A program made the translations under genes and the position numbers. A model generated the notes under the pieces. It made no database searches. It worked only from the letters and a program-made list of their open reading frames with translations, and was not told the origin of the DNA. A DNA stretch of 64,000 bases from Diacronema lutheri (taxonomy: Eukaryota; Haptophyta; Pavlovophyceae; Pavlovales; Pavlovaceae), in assembly GCA_019448385.1 (NCBI GenBank), contig JAGTXO010000003.1, positions 1,364,001-1,428,000 of the forward strand. Direction: 5' to 3'. The stretch's first letter is position 1. Each line of letters opens with the position of its first letter. Below, piece after piece: positions 37,524 to 48,744 of the stretch.

Positions 37524-39542
37524 ATGAGGATCGGCATCCTGCTCGTGCTCGCGCGCGCCGCATGCGCGGCGCGGGCCGGCATGGCGGGGAGCGCGCTCGG
37601 CAGGTCGCATTCTGCAGCCCGCGCGCCCGCTCTCGTCGCTGGGCGCTCGTCACAGAGCATGGTGTCTGGCTCGGACGAGGCGGCACGGCGCGCTCGCGAG
37701 GTTGAGGGCGAGGTGAAGACCGCCGCAGCGACGTGGTTTGAGAAGATGGATCGTGACGGCGATGGCACGATCTCAGTGAACGAGTTCCTCGCTGGCTACT
37801 CCAACCTCGAGAGCGAGCTCTCGCCGCCCGCGCGCCAGTCAATGGCGCTCGCCGCCGAGCGGATGATCACCGGGCTCGCCAGCCAGATCGTCAACGAAGT
37901 CGAGCAGGACAAGGAGAAGGTGCGGCTGAGCTTACGCCGACTGAAGGGCGATTTGGAGGATCTTGATTACCGCGCTGGCGAGAACCTAAAGCTCACCGAG
38001 ACCGAGATCCTCATGCTGAGTGCGATGACGTTCATGTCGTTCGCGTCGCCTGCCTTCTTCTCGCTCAAGGTCGTCGAGGTGCTCATCCCGTCGATGGCGG
38101 CGCTCGCGGCGGCGCTCGGACTCACGTTCGAGTACGTGGGCAAGGTGGCCGTCTCGGGCGGCAAGGAGGTGGCCGCCACATCCCTCCTCGCCGCCGCCGA
38201 GTCCGAAGCGCAGCTCGCGGCCGCCGAGCGCGCCAAGGCTGTCCTGCCGCTGTGCGCGGGCGTCTCGGCGTCCGCGTCGGCGTTCGCGCTGCTCGCGCCC
38301 GCGCTGCTCGAGCACCTGATGCCAAACGCGGCCGCGCCCATGTCCGTCGAGGCCTTTTTGCTCTGCCCCGCTGTGTCCATTCTCGCCGCCGCAATCGCCG
38401 CACTTGCCGCGGAGGACACGGCCGCGCTGTGCGAGCGCGCAAAGTCGATCGGCGAGCGCCGCTTCGCGTCGCGCGCGGACGTCTCGTCGACGTGGATGTC
38501 GGTGACGGACCGCGTGTCGCGTGACGGCATCAACGACCGCAAGCGCTGGATCTCCTTTGCGCTCTCGGTGCTGCCCGCGCCGCTCTTCGCGACGCTCATG
38601 CCCGGCGCGCTCGCGGAGAAGTGTGTGCTCGCCGCCGCGACCGCGGCCGCGCAGGCCGCCTACCACCTCGCCAAAGCGGTGCGTGCGTGGCGCGCGCCCC
38701 GCGTGCCACACGCAGCGCCGGCCGAGGCGCCCGGCGGCGCGAGCCCGCGCGGCACGACGCACCGTCCGCCCGCCCGCCCGCCCGCCCGCCCGCCCGCCCG
38801 CCCGCCCGCCCAATCGCCCGCCCGCCCGCCCGCCCGCCCGCGCGCGCGCGTCCGGTACACGCGGCCATCGGCGCTCTTCTCGCAGGAGTACACGCTGGCG
38901 ATCGCGACGGACGCGGTCGCCGTCAAGGCGCGCATCGCCGCCGTCGCGGACACGTACGCCAACCAGGGCGCGCGCGCCGGCGCACTCCTCCCATTCACGT
39001 CGGCGCTCGCCGGCTTGTGCGTAGCAGCCGCGGCGTTCATCGTCGAGATCAACCCGCTGCTCGCGTCCGCCTTCCCAGCGATCGGTGCGGCCGCGCGCGG
39101 GCGACGCGCTCCCCCTTCCCCCCCTCCCTGTGCCTTTCCCCCGACCGCCCGCCCGCCCGCGCTTCGCGCGCACCCACGCGCCGATGTGCCGATACGTTAC
39201 GCGCCGTTACGCGCTGTTACGCGCCGCGCCGCAGCTGCCGTGTTTGCGGCCGCGGCGAGCGTTGCAAAGGCGCGGTGCGAGATCGACTTTGCGGCGACGA
39301 ACGCGGCCGCGTCCGAGCTCGCGTACCGCGCCAAGGGCACGGAAGGCGGCCGGAACGAGCAGGACTTTTTGCGCCCGCTCATCTCGGTGCGTAAACTCAT
39401 CGTGACTGTCGCACGGTCCATCTGGAGCCAGTCCAAGATCAAGCTTGCGCGCTGGATGACGAGACTCGGGCTGGGGCTCGGCGGCTCCACGCCGAACACA
39501 TCGGGCGGGCCGCCTCGTCCGCCGGCCGCCGCGCTCGGCTAA
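37524..39542 (+). CDS. EF-hand membrane protein with signal peptide, 553 aa
   Basis: Three exons: 37524-38678, 38886-39084 and 39235-39542, with GT-AG introns of 207 and 150 nt. The ATG at 37524 gives a signal peptide (MRIGILLVLARAACAARA). A single EF-hand follows near residue 75 (DRDGDGTISVNEF, all calcium ligands in place). The rest is Ala-rich with several hydrophobic segments (SALTFM-like AMTFMSFASPAFFSLKVVEVLIPSMAAL split over two spans; ALPLCAGVSAS-like region; LSVLPAPLFATLMPG; LPFTSALAGLCVAAAAFIVEI). A basic C-terminus (WSQSKIKLARWMTRLG) follows. It may be a plastid or thylakoid-envelope protein, which is inference from the leader. Both introns are multiples of three and free of stops, so the unspliced frame is also open. 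The function is unknown. Confidence 0.7.
   Translation: MRIGILLVLARAACAARAGMAGSALGRSHSAARAPALVAGRSSQSMVSGSDEAARRAREVEGEVKTAAATWFEKMDRDGDGTISVNEFLAGYSNLESELSPPARQSMALAAERMITGLASQIVNEVEQDKEKVRLSLRRLKGDLEDLDYRAGENLKLTETEILMLSAMTFMSFASPAFFSLKVVEVLIPSMAALAAALGLTFEYVGKVAVSGGKEVAATSLLAAAESEAQLAAAERAKAVLPLCAGVSASASAFALLAPALLEHLMPNAAAPMSVEAFLLCPAVSILAAAIAALAAEDTAALCERAKSIGERRFASRADVSSTWMSVTDRVSRDGINDRKRWISFALSVLPAPLFATLMPGALAEKCVLAAATAAAQAAYHLAKAVRAWRAPRVPHAAPAEAPGGASPRGTTHRPPARPPARPPARPPAQSPARPPARPRARVRYTRPSALFSQEYTLAIATDAVAVKARIAAVADTYANQGARAGALLPFTSALAGLCVAAAAFIVEINPLLASAFPAIGAAARGRRAPPSPPPCAFPPTARPPALRAHPRADVPIRYAPLRAVTRRAAAAVFAAAASVAKARCEIDFAATNAAASELAYRAKGTEGGRNEQDFLRPLISVRKLIVTVARSIWSQSKIKLARWMTRLGLGLGGSTPNTSGGPPRPPAAALG
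38763..38842. repeat. CCCG tetranucleotide repeat in an intron
   Basis: Around eighteen CCCG/CGCC units with one interruption (CCAATCG) fill the middle of intron 1 of the EF-hand gene. Confidence 0.9.
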
Positions 39543-39694
39543 GCGGATGTGCGCGGCGTGCGCCCGCGTGCCGCACAGCGCGGGCCTAGCTTTGCTCTCG
39601 TTGCGCGCGTCACCCTCTTGGAGTTTCGCGTTGTCATCGCATTCTTCGAGGGACCGCCCGACAACGCTTGGCTCTGTACTGACCAAACCCTCGT

Positions 39695-39871
39695 AACGCG
39701 TAACGCGTCCTGCCGCGTCCTTGCCGTCCCGGCCGTTCCCGCTGCCGGCGTGCACAGGGTCGACGCCCTGATTTCGGCCTGATGTTGCGTGCGCCCTTTC
39801 GCTCGCTCCCTCCGACACGCCTCGGCCCCGTGCGCGCCCCTCCTGCTGACCCGCCTGTAAGCGTCGTTAGT
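39695..39871 (+). mobile_element. Possible SINE-like short element, copy B, flanked by 13-nt direct repeats
   Basis: A 177-nt segment contains copy B (39713-39829) of the dispersed element also found at 31937-32052. It is bounded by identical 13-mers ACCAAACCCTCGT at 39682-39694 and 39872-39884, which look like target-site duplications. There is no coding capacity and no terminal inverted repeat. A weak CAGGG/CCCTG stem surrounds a tRNA B-box-like GGTCGACGCC. The remainder of the gap 39543-39928 shows no gene. Confidence 0.5.
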
Positions 39872-39928
39872 ACCAAACCCTCGTGATGCGGTGTGACGCA
39901 ATACAGTCACAGCGCGCAACGGTCGGCA

Positions 39929-42900
39929 ATGGACGACGGCTGGGCCGCGCTCAGCGTCCGGCGCGTCTCGCGCGGCGCCCTGGTGGGGCAGCGCGCGCTC
40001 GAGGCGATGACGGGCAGCAAGATGTTGGCGTTCCGCACCGATCGCGTCCTTGACGCGCTCGCCCTGGCGGCACGCTCGCGACGCGAGGCGGATCCGCTTG
40101 CGGCGCGCGCGCTCGAGGAGAGCGGCGTCGTCGTGCGGCCGGCCAAGTGGGCCGCGGCGAAGCGCGCAAAGGCGCGGTTCGCGGTCGGGCGCACGCTGGG
40201 TAGTGGCGCCGATAGCGCCGGCGGCGCCTTCGACCTCGACGTGTACTGGCACGGCGACGAGGCGCCCGTGCGGTTGGCCATAACGTCCGAGGAGCGGCGC
40301 TCATCGGACGACCTCTACGCGCTGGTGGTGGGGCGGCTGGTGCGCGAGCTCGGGTGGGACGGCAAGCCGACGCGCTTCGGTGAGCTCCGCGAGTTGGACG
40401 AGCTGGGCAGCCGCCCGATCGCCTCGCACGCCGCGCTGCTGCGCGCGATCGGCGAGCACGAGATTGCCGCGGCCGAGCGGCGCGACGACGAGCGTCGCGC
40501 GCTCGTCGCGCGGATGCGCACGGCGTTGCTGCTGCGCGGGCCGGGCGCGGAGCTGGCGGCGCACGGCGCTTGGGAGCTTGCCTGCCGCGTCGAGAACCAC
40601 GCCGAGCTTGCCGACATTTTGCCGTTACTCGTCGCGGGCGCGCAGGCGTCGCATTCGCGCCAACTGCGCATTCACTGTGCGTCCGCGCTCGCGCAGTTCG
40701 CGCAGACGGAGATGGCGCTGAGCGGCGATGGCGCGGGTGCGCTGCCGCTTGTTGAGCTCGTGCGCGCCATCCACGCGCAGCTGCACAAGTTCCTCGCGCC
40801 CGAGGAGGCGCGCGGCACGGCCGCGGAGTCGAAGGTTGAGAGCGATCCACTCGACACGCGCCGCGCACACGATGGGGGCGTGACCGGCTCGGGTGGTGCG
40901 GCGACGGTGGTTAAAAGCGACGGCTTGCGCGCTGACTGGGCGCAGCGCGAGAGCGACAACCCTCGCGGCGCGCAGAATGACGCGGACGGCGACGGCGCCG
41001 GCGACCAGAGCGACGGCACCGGCGGCGACGTTCACGACGACGACGACGACGATAGTGAGGCCGAGGAGCCTGTGGGCGCCGCCGAGCTGGACGAGCTGCT
41101 GCTTCTCCTTACCCTCCTCCTTGTCGCTGAGCCCGCGCTCGCCGAGCACCAGGCGCTCGGCGGCAACGTGCCGCTCGTCAAGCTGATCGCGCACGGCGGA
41201 CGCGGCGGCGGCGGTCCGGACGGCACTCCGGGCGCCGATTCCGACGTGCGGCGGTGCGCGATGGCGGCGCTATCGTCGGCGCTCCGCCATTCGGCGCAGG
41301 CGTGCGTCGAGCTCGTCGCGGACGGCGGGTGCGGCGCGCTCTGCGCGCTCGCGGCCGACGGGGCAAGCGGCGTCGCCGTGCGCGCGTCCGCCGCATCCGC
41401 AGTCGGCTGGGCGCTGCGCTTCGTGCGCGAGCTCGCGCGCGCGGCGGGCGAGGTGCGCGAGGACGCGCGCGCGCGCGACGCGCTGTGCGCGCGCGTGCCC
41501 GCCGCGCTGCTCGGCCAGCTCGCCGCGCTGCTGAGCGGATTGCCTGCCGCGCGCGCCGCCGCCGGCGCGGCGGCTGGCGCGGGAAAAGCCGCCGCATGGC
41601 CGCGCGCGCCGCCCGTGACTGAGCTGTCGCTGCTCGAGTCAACGCTCGTCGCCGCGTGGGGCGTTGCGGCAGTGCACGCGACGGTCGGCCTGCCCATCGA
41701 GCTGCCGCACGTCCCGACACACGCCGAGCCCGCGCGCGCGCCCGTCGCTGGGGCGGTGGCCTCGCCCCCCGCCGTCGGCAGGCTGGCCGCGGAGCGCCCC
41801 GCAGACGGCACGTGGCACGATGGCGATCAGCATCGCAGCCACCGATCCGAAGGCGCGACGCCGCCGCTGCAGCCGCCTCGGGAGCAAACCGCTGGGACAC
41901 GCACGCCACAGCCGGCTGGAGCAATTGTGGCCACCGCTGGCCTGCTTCCATTTTTGGCGCGCCTGCTCGTTGCCGGCACGCGCGAAGGCGCGCCCGCCTC
42001 CCTGCAGACGAGCGATGGGCGCGGCGCGAGCACGTTCTCGCCGCCCGCGTGGGCGCACAGGTCGGCCGAGCTCGCCGCCGCGCTGCTCGCCAATCTTCGC
42101 CCGTCCACCTCGCACGCGTCACACGGCGCGTCGGCCGGCGCGCGCGTCTGCGCCGCCGCGCTGCTCGGCGTCGAGGCGTTGTCGACCGCCGCGGACGCGG
42201 CCGCGCGCGCGGACGCGGCTGCGCACGCTGCGCCCACAGAGTCAGACAATGGCGACGGCACGAGCGCGGTGCGGAGCGAGAGCGCGCTCGCCGCGCGCGC
42301 GCGCGCACGCGAGACGCTCGCGCACCACGCGCGGCTTGCTGACGGCTGCGCGGCCGTGCTCGCGCACTGGGTGGCGGACGCGGCGGAGGCGCGCGCGCTC
42401 GCGGCCGCGGGCGGCGTCGAGCGCGTGTGCCGCGCGCTGATCTTCTCGCTGCGCTTCTCGGGCCGGGACAACGGGGTGCCGCGCGACACGGCGGGCGCCA
42501 GCACACGTGTGGACGGCGACGGCGACGACGGCGACGGCGGCGACGGCGCGCCGCCGGCCGGCGGCGCGTGGCGCGCGGGCGCGGATGTGCTCAACAGCGG
42601 CGCGCCGCACGCGGGCGCGACCGGCAGCCGGCGGAGGAGTCTTCAGGCGCAAATGGCGAGCGCCTCGACGGCGTCACGCCTCGCGTCGCACAAGGCCAAG
42701 GCGCTCGCCGCGCACCGCGCCGCCGCCGCCACGGGCGCAGACGGCGCGGACGGCGCGCTCGCGGCCGAGGCCGAGGCGGTCACGCTCGCGACGCCGCCGC
42801 CCTTCGCCGCGCCCGACTCCATGCTGACGCTCAATTTGGGCGCGTGCCTTTTGCGGCTCCTCGCGCTGCCCGAGCTCCGCGCGCGCGGCGAAGTCCATGG

Positions 42901-45900
42901 CCGCGCGGCCGAGCTGCGCGTGCTCGGCGAGCATGGCGCGCGCGTCGCGGCCGCTGCGCGCGCGCACGACGGTCTCGGCGGCGCCGTCGGCGCGAATGCA
43001 CCATACCAAAACGCCGTTGGCGCGCACGTGAGCGCGCACACGATGGCGGCGATCGTGCGTCTACTCGCGCCAACCGACGCGGTGAGCGTGTATGGCGCCG
43101 CGCTGATCTGGGCCATGTGCAGGTCGGACGCGCGCGCGCTCACCGCGGCCGAGTGCGGCGCGGTGGCGCGGCTCGTCGCGCTGCTGCGCGCGCACGGCGG
43201 CGTGCTCGACGGCGGCGATGGCGGTGGTGACGGCAAGGCGTGCGCGCCGAACGCTCCGGCTCTCGCGCCGTGGGCCGAGCTCGCGGGCCGTTGGGCGGCG
43301 TGGGCGCTATGCGCGCTCGCGCTTGGCGCGCCGGGCGGCGAGGCGATCGCGCGGGCGCCCGGCAGCGTCGAGCTGCTCGCTTCCATCGCGCGCGCGCCGC
43401 TCAGCACGAATGGCGGCGCAAGCGCGGCCCGCGCGCTCGCGCGCCCGAGCTCGGCGCGCGCGCGCGCGCTCACCGCGCGCTCGGGCGTGCGCAGCGCAGC
43501 CGCGGGCGACGCGAGCGGGCAGCGCCGCGTGAGGCTCGCGTGCACGCTCGCCCTGTGCGCCCTGTGCGCGCACGATGGCTCAGCAGCAGCCGCCGCGGTC
43601 GCGGCAGATGCGCCCGCGCTCCTCTGCGAGCTCGCCGCGGACGAGCGGCGCAGCGCGCGCGAGCGGCGCGCGTGCGCGCTCGCGCTCGGCGCGCTCCGTC
43701 GAGACGGCCGCTTCAAAGATGCACTCGCGCGCCTCGAGGAGCGCGCGCTCGTCGCGCTCGTGCGCAGCGCGCAACAGCCGGCGCTGCGCCGGCTCGGCGC
43801 GCGCGGGCTTGCGACGCTCGCGCTCGCGCCGCGCCGCCGCATCATCCGAGAACAGGGTGGCGTCGACGCGCTCGTCGCCGCCGTGCGCGACTCGCTGCGC
43901 GCGCACGCGACGGCGGACGCGGCGGCGGACGCGGCCGCGGACGTGGCGACGGACGGCGGCGACGGCGGGCACGGCGCGGCGGGCGAGCGCGCCGGCGCAC
44001 ACGCGCCGAGTGCGCCCGCGCGTGAGGAGGGGGACGTGGACGCAGCAACGGATTTGCTCGCGCTGATGCCTGAGGCGCTCGGCGCGCTTGTCAATTTGAG
44101 CGTCGAGCCGGCAACGCAGCTGCTGCTCGCGCGGCACGCCTTGTGGACGCTCGTTGGCGTCTTCAACCGGCCGCCGCGCCGGTGCGCGCGCGCGGGCGCG
44201 CTCGCCGCGCAGGTGCTGTCGCATCTCGCGAGTAACCGACGTAACCGCCGCGTCATGTACCGCGCGGAGTTTCGTCTCAAGGCGGAGCGGTGGGCGGCGG
44301 GCACGCGCGCCGCGCGCGAGATCTTGCGGGTTGACGAAGCCGAGCGCGCCGAAGCCGAGCGGCTGACCGACGCCGAGTGGGAGGCGCTTGCGCACGGCCG
44401 CGGCGAGCACGGCGCGGACGCGGACGCGGGCGCGGGCGCGGAGCGCGCGGTGGACGGCGTGGTGGCCGACGCGGGTGGCGCGGGCACGGGCGGCGCGGGC
44501 ACGGGCGGCACGGGCACGGGCGGCACGGGCACGGGCGGCACGGGCACGGGCGGCACGGGCACGGGCGGCACGGGCACGGGCGGCACGGGCGAGTTTGTCG
44601 CGTGGCTCGATCGGCTGTGCGAAGAGCAGGCGGCGCTCGGCGACGGCGGCGCGCGCGCGGCGGCGCGTGCTGCGGTCCCGCGCGCCGCCGCCGCTGCTGG
44701 CGCGCGTGATGCGACAGCGCGCGGCCGCACGCGCGGCGTCGCGCCGCCCGAGGGCTGGATCACGCTCAACGGCTTTCTACAAACGTCATTTGAACTCATG
44801 TGGTTGCAGTGGCATGCGGCTGCGACGTGGGGCGGGATGAACCCCGCGGATGAGGCGCCAACGACGCTGCCCTGGTCTGCTCACGATGGCGGCCGCACCG
44901 ACCGGGGCACCGTGCCGCGCGCGAGTGCGTCGCTGGGCGGCGAGGCACGCGAAAGGCGTGCGGCCGCGGGGCCGAGCGCGCGCGCTCGCGGCGCGCGCGA
45001 GCGCAGAGGCGGCGGCGGGGGCGGCTTGGACTGGGCGGCGCTTGGGTCGCTTGGCGATGGCGCTAATGGTGTGGACGGTTCGGACTCCGAAGCGGCGTGG
45101 GCGAACGGTGAAGTCGCCGCCGGTCCGGATGAGCGCGCGCCCGGACTCCCCTCCGGTCCGGATGAGCGCGCGCCCGGACTCACCTCCGCGCCGCTGCCGT
45201 TGCGCGAGGCGGCGGTGGCGGTGGCTACGCGGGATGGGCGCGACGAAGGCGACGACGTGGTTACCCACACAAATGGCCGGCCGCGATCGGCTGCGCGCGC
45301 CGGCCGCACGCCGTCGCCACCGTTTTCGCGCGCCGGCGCGACCGCGCCTGCGCCAGGCAGCGAGCGCGTCGCGCTTTCGTGGCCGGCATCGGCCCGCGCG
45401 GCCGCCGCGCCGTCGCAGCCAACACCTTTGGTGCGGCCCGCGTCTGCAGGACGCGCGCGCGCGCCCCATACGCAGCACGCGCTCGGCGAAGGCCGCGACG
45501 CACGCGACGTGCCGCCGTCGCGCCCGGCGTCTGCCTCATCGCGCCGGCTGGCGCGGCCGGCGTCGGCCGGCGCCCTCCGCCCATCCTCGGCGCGCGCGCG
45601 CCTCGTCGCGTCGCATTCGACGGCAGCGACCGGCGGTGGCGCGTGGGCCGACGGCGTGCCCGTCCGCCTGTCCGTAAGCCGGCTAGACCTGAGCGGCGCG
45701 CGCCGAGAGTGCGCGATGCGCGCGGCCTCGTGCGCGACGGCGCTGTCGACAGCTCGATCCTCCATATCCCTCTTGGGCACGGCCGGCGGCGCGGCCGGCG
45801 GCGCGGCCACCGGCGCGCGCGGCGCGGCGTGCAGCGCGCGCGCCGGCGCGAGCGGCGGCTCGGAGTGCGGCGGCGCGAGCGGCGGGCAGACGGCGCGCTC

Positions 45901-48634
45901 GGTGCACCGGTGGCACCCGGACATCCGGTCACTCCACCTTCGGCCGCTCTCGCCCGCGCGCGCTCCACCCGACGGTGCGGAGACGCACGAGACGGCGCTG
46001 GGCGCGCGCGGCGCGGGCGGCGCGGCGAACTTGCGGCGCTCGAGAAGCGGGCCAATCAGGGGGCGGCAGACGAGTGTGCTGGCGGCCGCGCTGCGCGTGC
46101 GAGCTGAGCGCAAGGCGCGGCTGGAGCGGATCGAGCTGGCGAGGGCCGAGGCATTGCGCGCCGCCGCCGAGCGCGTCGCGCCTGCCGCAGGGGCGGACAG
46201 CGGCCGCGGCGCGGCGGCGGTTGAGCGCACGGCCGACGACGACGACGACGCGGCGCTCGGCACGGCCGACGGCGGTAACGCGTCGACGCCGCGCACGCCG
46301 ACGGACGCGCGGCTCTCAAGCTCGAGCGCGATGCGCGAGCGCGCGCGCGCGGCGCTCTCTCGCACGCAGACGGCGGCCGCGCTCCTCGTCGTGAAGCTCG
46401 ACAGCCACGTGCACCGCATGCCCACGTGGCGCTTTGCGCAGACCGCGGACGGGCCCGCGAACCCGGAGGGCACCTTTGACGTTGCGCTGCTCCAGTCCGC
46501 CGGCCTTTTTGATGACGAGCCGCCCAGCCGGCGCGACGCGCGTTTTCAAATGTGCTCGTGGCTCGCCGCGCCGACCGCTCGCTATTGGGAGCCCGTCGGC
46601 GCGGCCGGTGCGGCGCTCGCCGCGGCGCACGGCGACGAGAGGGCCTACGAGAGCGCGGCGATCGCAAGTGCGAGCAGCTCGCCGTTCGCGCAGTACGCGT
46701 TGCCCGACGGCGCGCTCATCCGATGCTACCACACGGGTGTGCGCCGCCACGCGTATGAGCCGCCCGCCGAAACGCCGACCGAGCCGCCGTTCACGCTCGC
46801 GTCCATCGAGGAGCCGTGCCTCCCGCCGCCGCCGCGCGCGCCCTTCCCGTCGGAAGCGACCCGGCCGGGGCTGCGCGCGCACGTGCACGCCGCGGCGCCC
46901 ATCCCCGACCGCCACACGCTGCACGTGGCACACCCAGACGTCTGGTATGGCACGCTGCCCACCGACGCGATGCAGCTCGTCGCCGCGCCGTTCAAGCCGC
47001 CGGCTGCCGAGCCGACCGACGAGTTCGACGAGGAGAAGCGGAAGGTCGTCGTTGAGCCGAAACGGCCGTGGCACCTCGACACGTCCATCTTTGCGCCGCG
47101 CCGGCGCACGTGCGACGCGCGCGCCTACTTCACGACGCGCGCGGTGCTCCGGCGCGGCTTCGCGCTCGACTGGGGGCGGTGCAACTCTGCAAAGTTCCAG
47201 CGGCTGATCGCCCGCGAGGACGACGACGGTCTGCTCGGTCTCGACGCGGAGCTGGGCGAGGTGCGTGCCGCGCTCGACGCGCACATCGACACGTTGAACA
47301 GCGTGTACGCCTACTACTGCACGACGGGCGAGGCCTACGACAACTTCGTGCTCGGCATGAAGGAGTTCTCGCAGTGGCTTGATGACTGCAGCCTGCCCGA
47401 GCCCGACTCGCGCGCGTGCCGCAAGACGGACCTGCTCACCATCTTCATCGCGGCGTGCCCGTCCGAGGATGCGTCCGCCGCGCGCCTCGGCTTCGACCGC
47501 GCGCTCCTCCGCCACCAGTGGCTGCAGGTGATCGTGCGCATTGCCATCGCAAAGTACATCAAGTCGGGGCTGACGTCCGACGTGTCCGAGGCGCTCGACG
47601 CGCTGATCGTGGACGACATCTTGCCAAACGTCTCGCCGTTCGCGCGGCACGACCACGACCGCTTCCGCAGGGAGCAGCTGTACTCCGAGCAGACCGAGCT
47701 CGTGCGCGCGGAGGGCCGGGCGCAGCGCGCGGCGGCGAGCGCGCGGCGCGGCACGCACGCACTGCCTCTGACGCGCACTGCCGCGCCGCGCCCGCGTGCG
47801 GCGCACTGCCGCGCCGCGCCCGCGTGCGGCGCTGCCCACTCCTGAACCGCCTCCACCGCCTCCACCACCCTCCTCTTTCGCTCGCTCGCTCGCTCGCGCA
47901 GTCCATCTTGCAGCACGAGAGCTCCTTGCGCGAGCTTTTCCGACGGTATTCTTCATCCGACGTGGACAATGCCGCCGCGTCCAAGGCGGAGAGCATGTCT
48001 CTCGCGGAGTGGCGTCGGTTGATGAAGGACGCTGCGATGCTCGACGGCCACTTCACCAAGCGCGAGTCCAACCTCTGCGTCATCTACTCGCTCTGCTTCG
48101 TCGCAGACGAGGCGCGCGCGCGCGCGGCCCGCGCGACGCGCTCGGCGCGGCCGCACGCACGCTTCCTCACGCGTGCGCCTCTGATCGCGGGGCGTGGCGC
48201 GGCAGGTGAGCCGCCGAAACAAGCTCGTGCAGATGACGTTTGTTGACTTCCTCGAGGCGCTCGGCCGCATCGCCGTCTTCAAGCCGCTGCCGACCCAGGC
48301 CGACTACGATCTCCTGTACGCGCAGACAGGCGTGGAGATTCAAAACTGCTCACATTTTTTTGACGTCCTGTGGCAGCACTTTGGCGACCACGGCGTCGCT
48401 GAGTTCAATCGCTCCCACGAGCTCGACTGGCAGGTCGCGGAGACGAGCGCCGGCCGACCGCTGCCCGAAACAATCAGCCTCGTGTGCGAGCTGCTCATCG
48501 GGCGCATCGACCGCGATGGCGACGGAAAGATCACAAGCAAGGACTGGAAGTACCGCCGCGCCGACTTTGCCGACCCAGACTCGAGGGTCGAAGGTGGCGC
48601 GCCGCAGCGGCTCTTCCCCTCGCAGTACCGCTGA
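39929..48634 (+). CDS. Giant armadillo-like repeat protein with C-terminal EF-hand, 2803 aa
   Basis: Exons 39929-47701, 47902-48111 and 48206-48634. Intron 1 is GT-AG (200 nt). Intron 2 is GC-AG (94 nt; GAG then GCGCGCGC). The ATG is MDDGWAALSV. Much of the first 1500 residues is helical with ARM/HEAT-like repeats (IHCASALAQFAQ; LSLLESTLVAAWGVAAVH; RRACALALGALR; LGARGLATLALAPRRRIIREQGGVDALVAAV; ALGALVNLSVEPATQLLL). Low-complexity and GTGTG repeats separate them from a conserved C-terminal unit (KTDLLTIFIAACPSED, LQVIVRIAIAKYIKSG, MSLAEWRRLMKDAAML, MTFVDFLEALGRIAVFKPLPT). A canonical EF-hand closes it (DRDGDGKITSKDW). The ending resembles text I recall from flagellar ARM proteins of protists, so a ciliary or cytoskeletal role is possible but unproven. 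Confidence 0.75.
44476..44590. repeat. 15-bp minisatellite in the giant ARM-like gene
   Basis: About seven copies of a 15-bp unit (GGCGGCACGGGCACG) encode GGTGT pentapeptides in a linker just before the conserved EFVAWLDRLCEEQ segment. They are in frame. Confidence 0.9.
45122..45187. repeat. 33-bp tandem duplication in the giant ARM-like gene
   Basis: Two adjacent 33-bp copies differing at one or two bases encode the 11-mer GPDERAPGLPS twice (second copy ending LTS). It looks like a recent in-frame duplication. Confidence 0.85.
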
Positions 48635-48744
48635 CCCGCAGGAGGGGTTCGCCGCACGGGTTTGCGCTCATATTTGCTAAGCTCGCTGGCTCACACGGGG
48701 GCGGCGGCGGGGGCGGGCTCCACGCACGCGGCGGCGCGCGTCGC

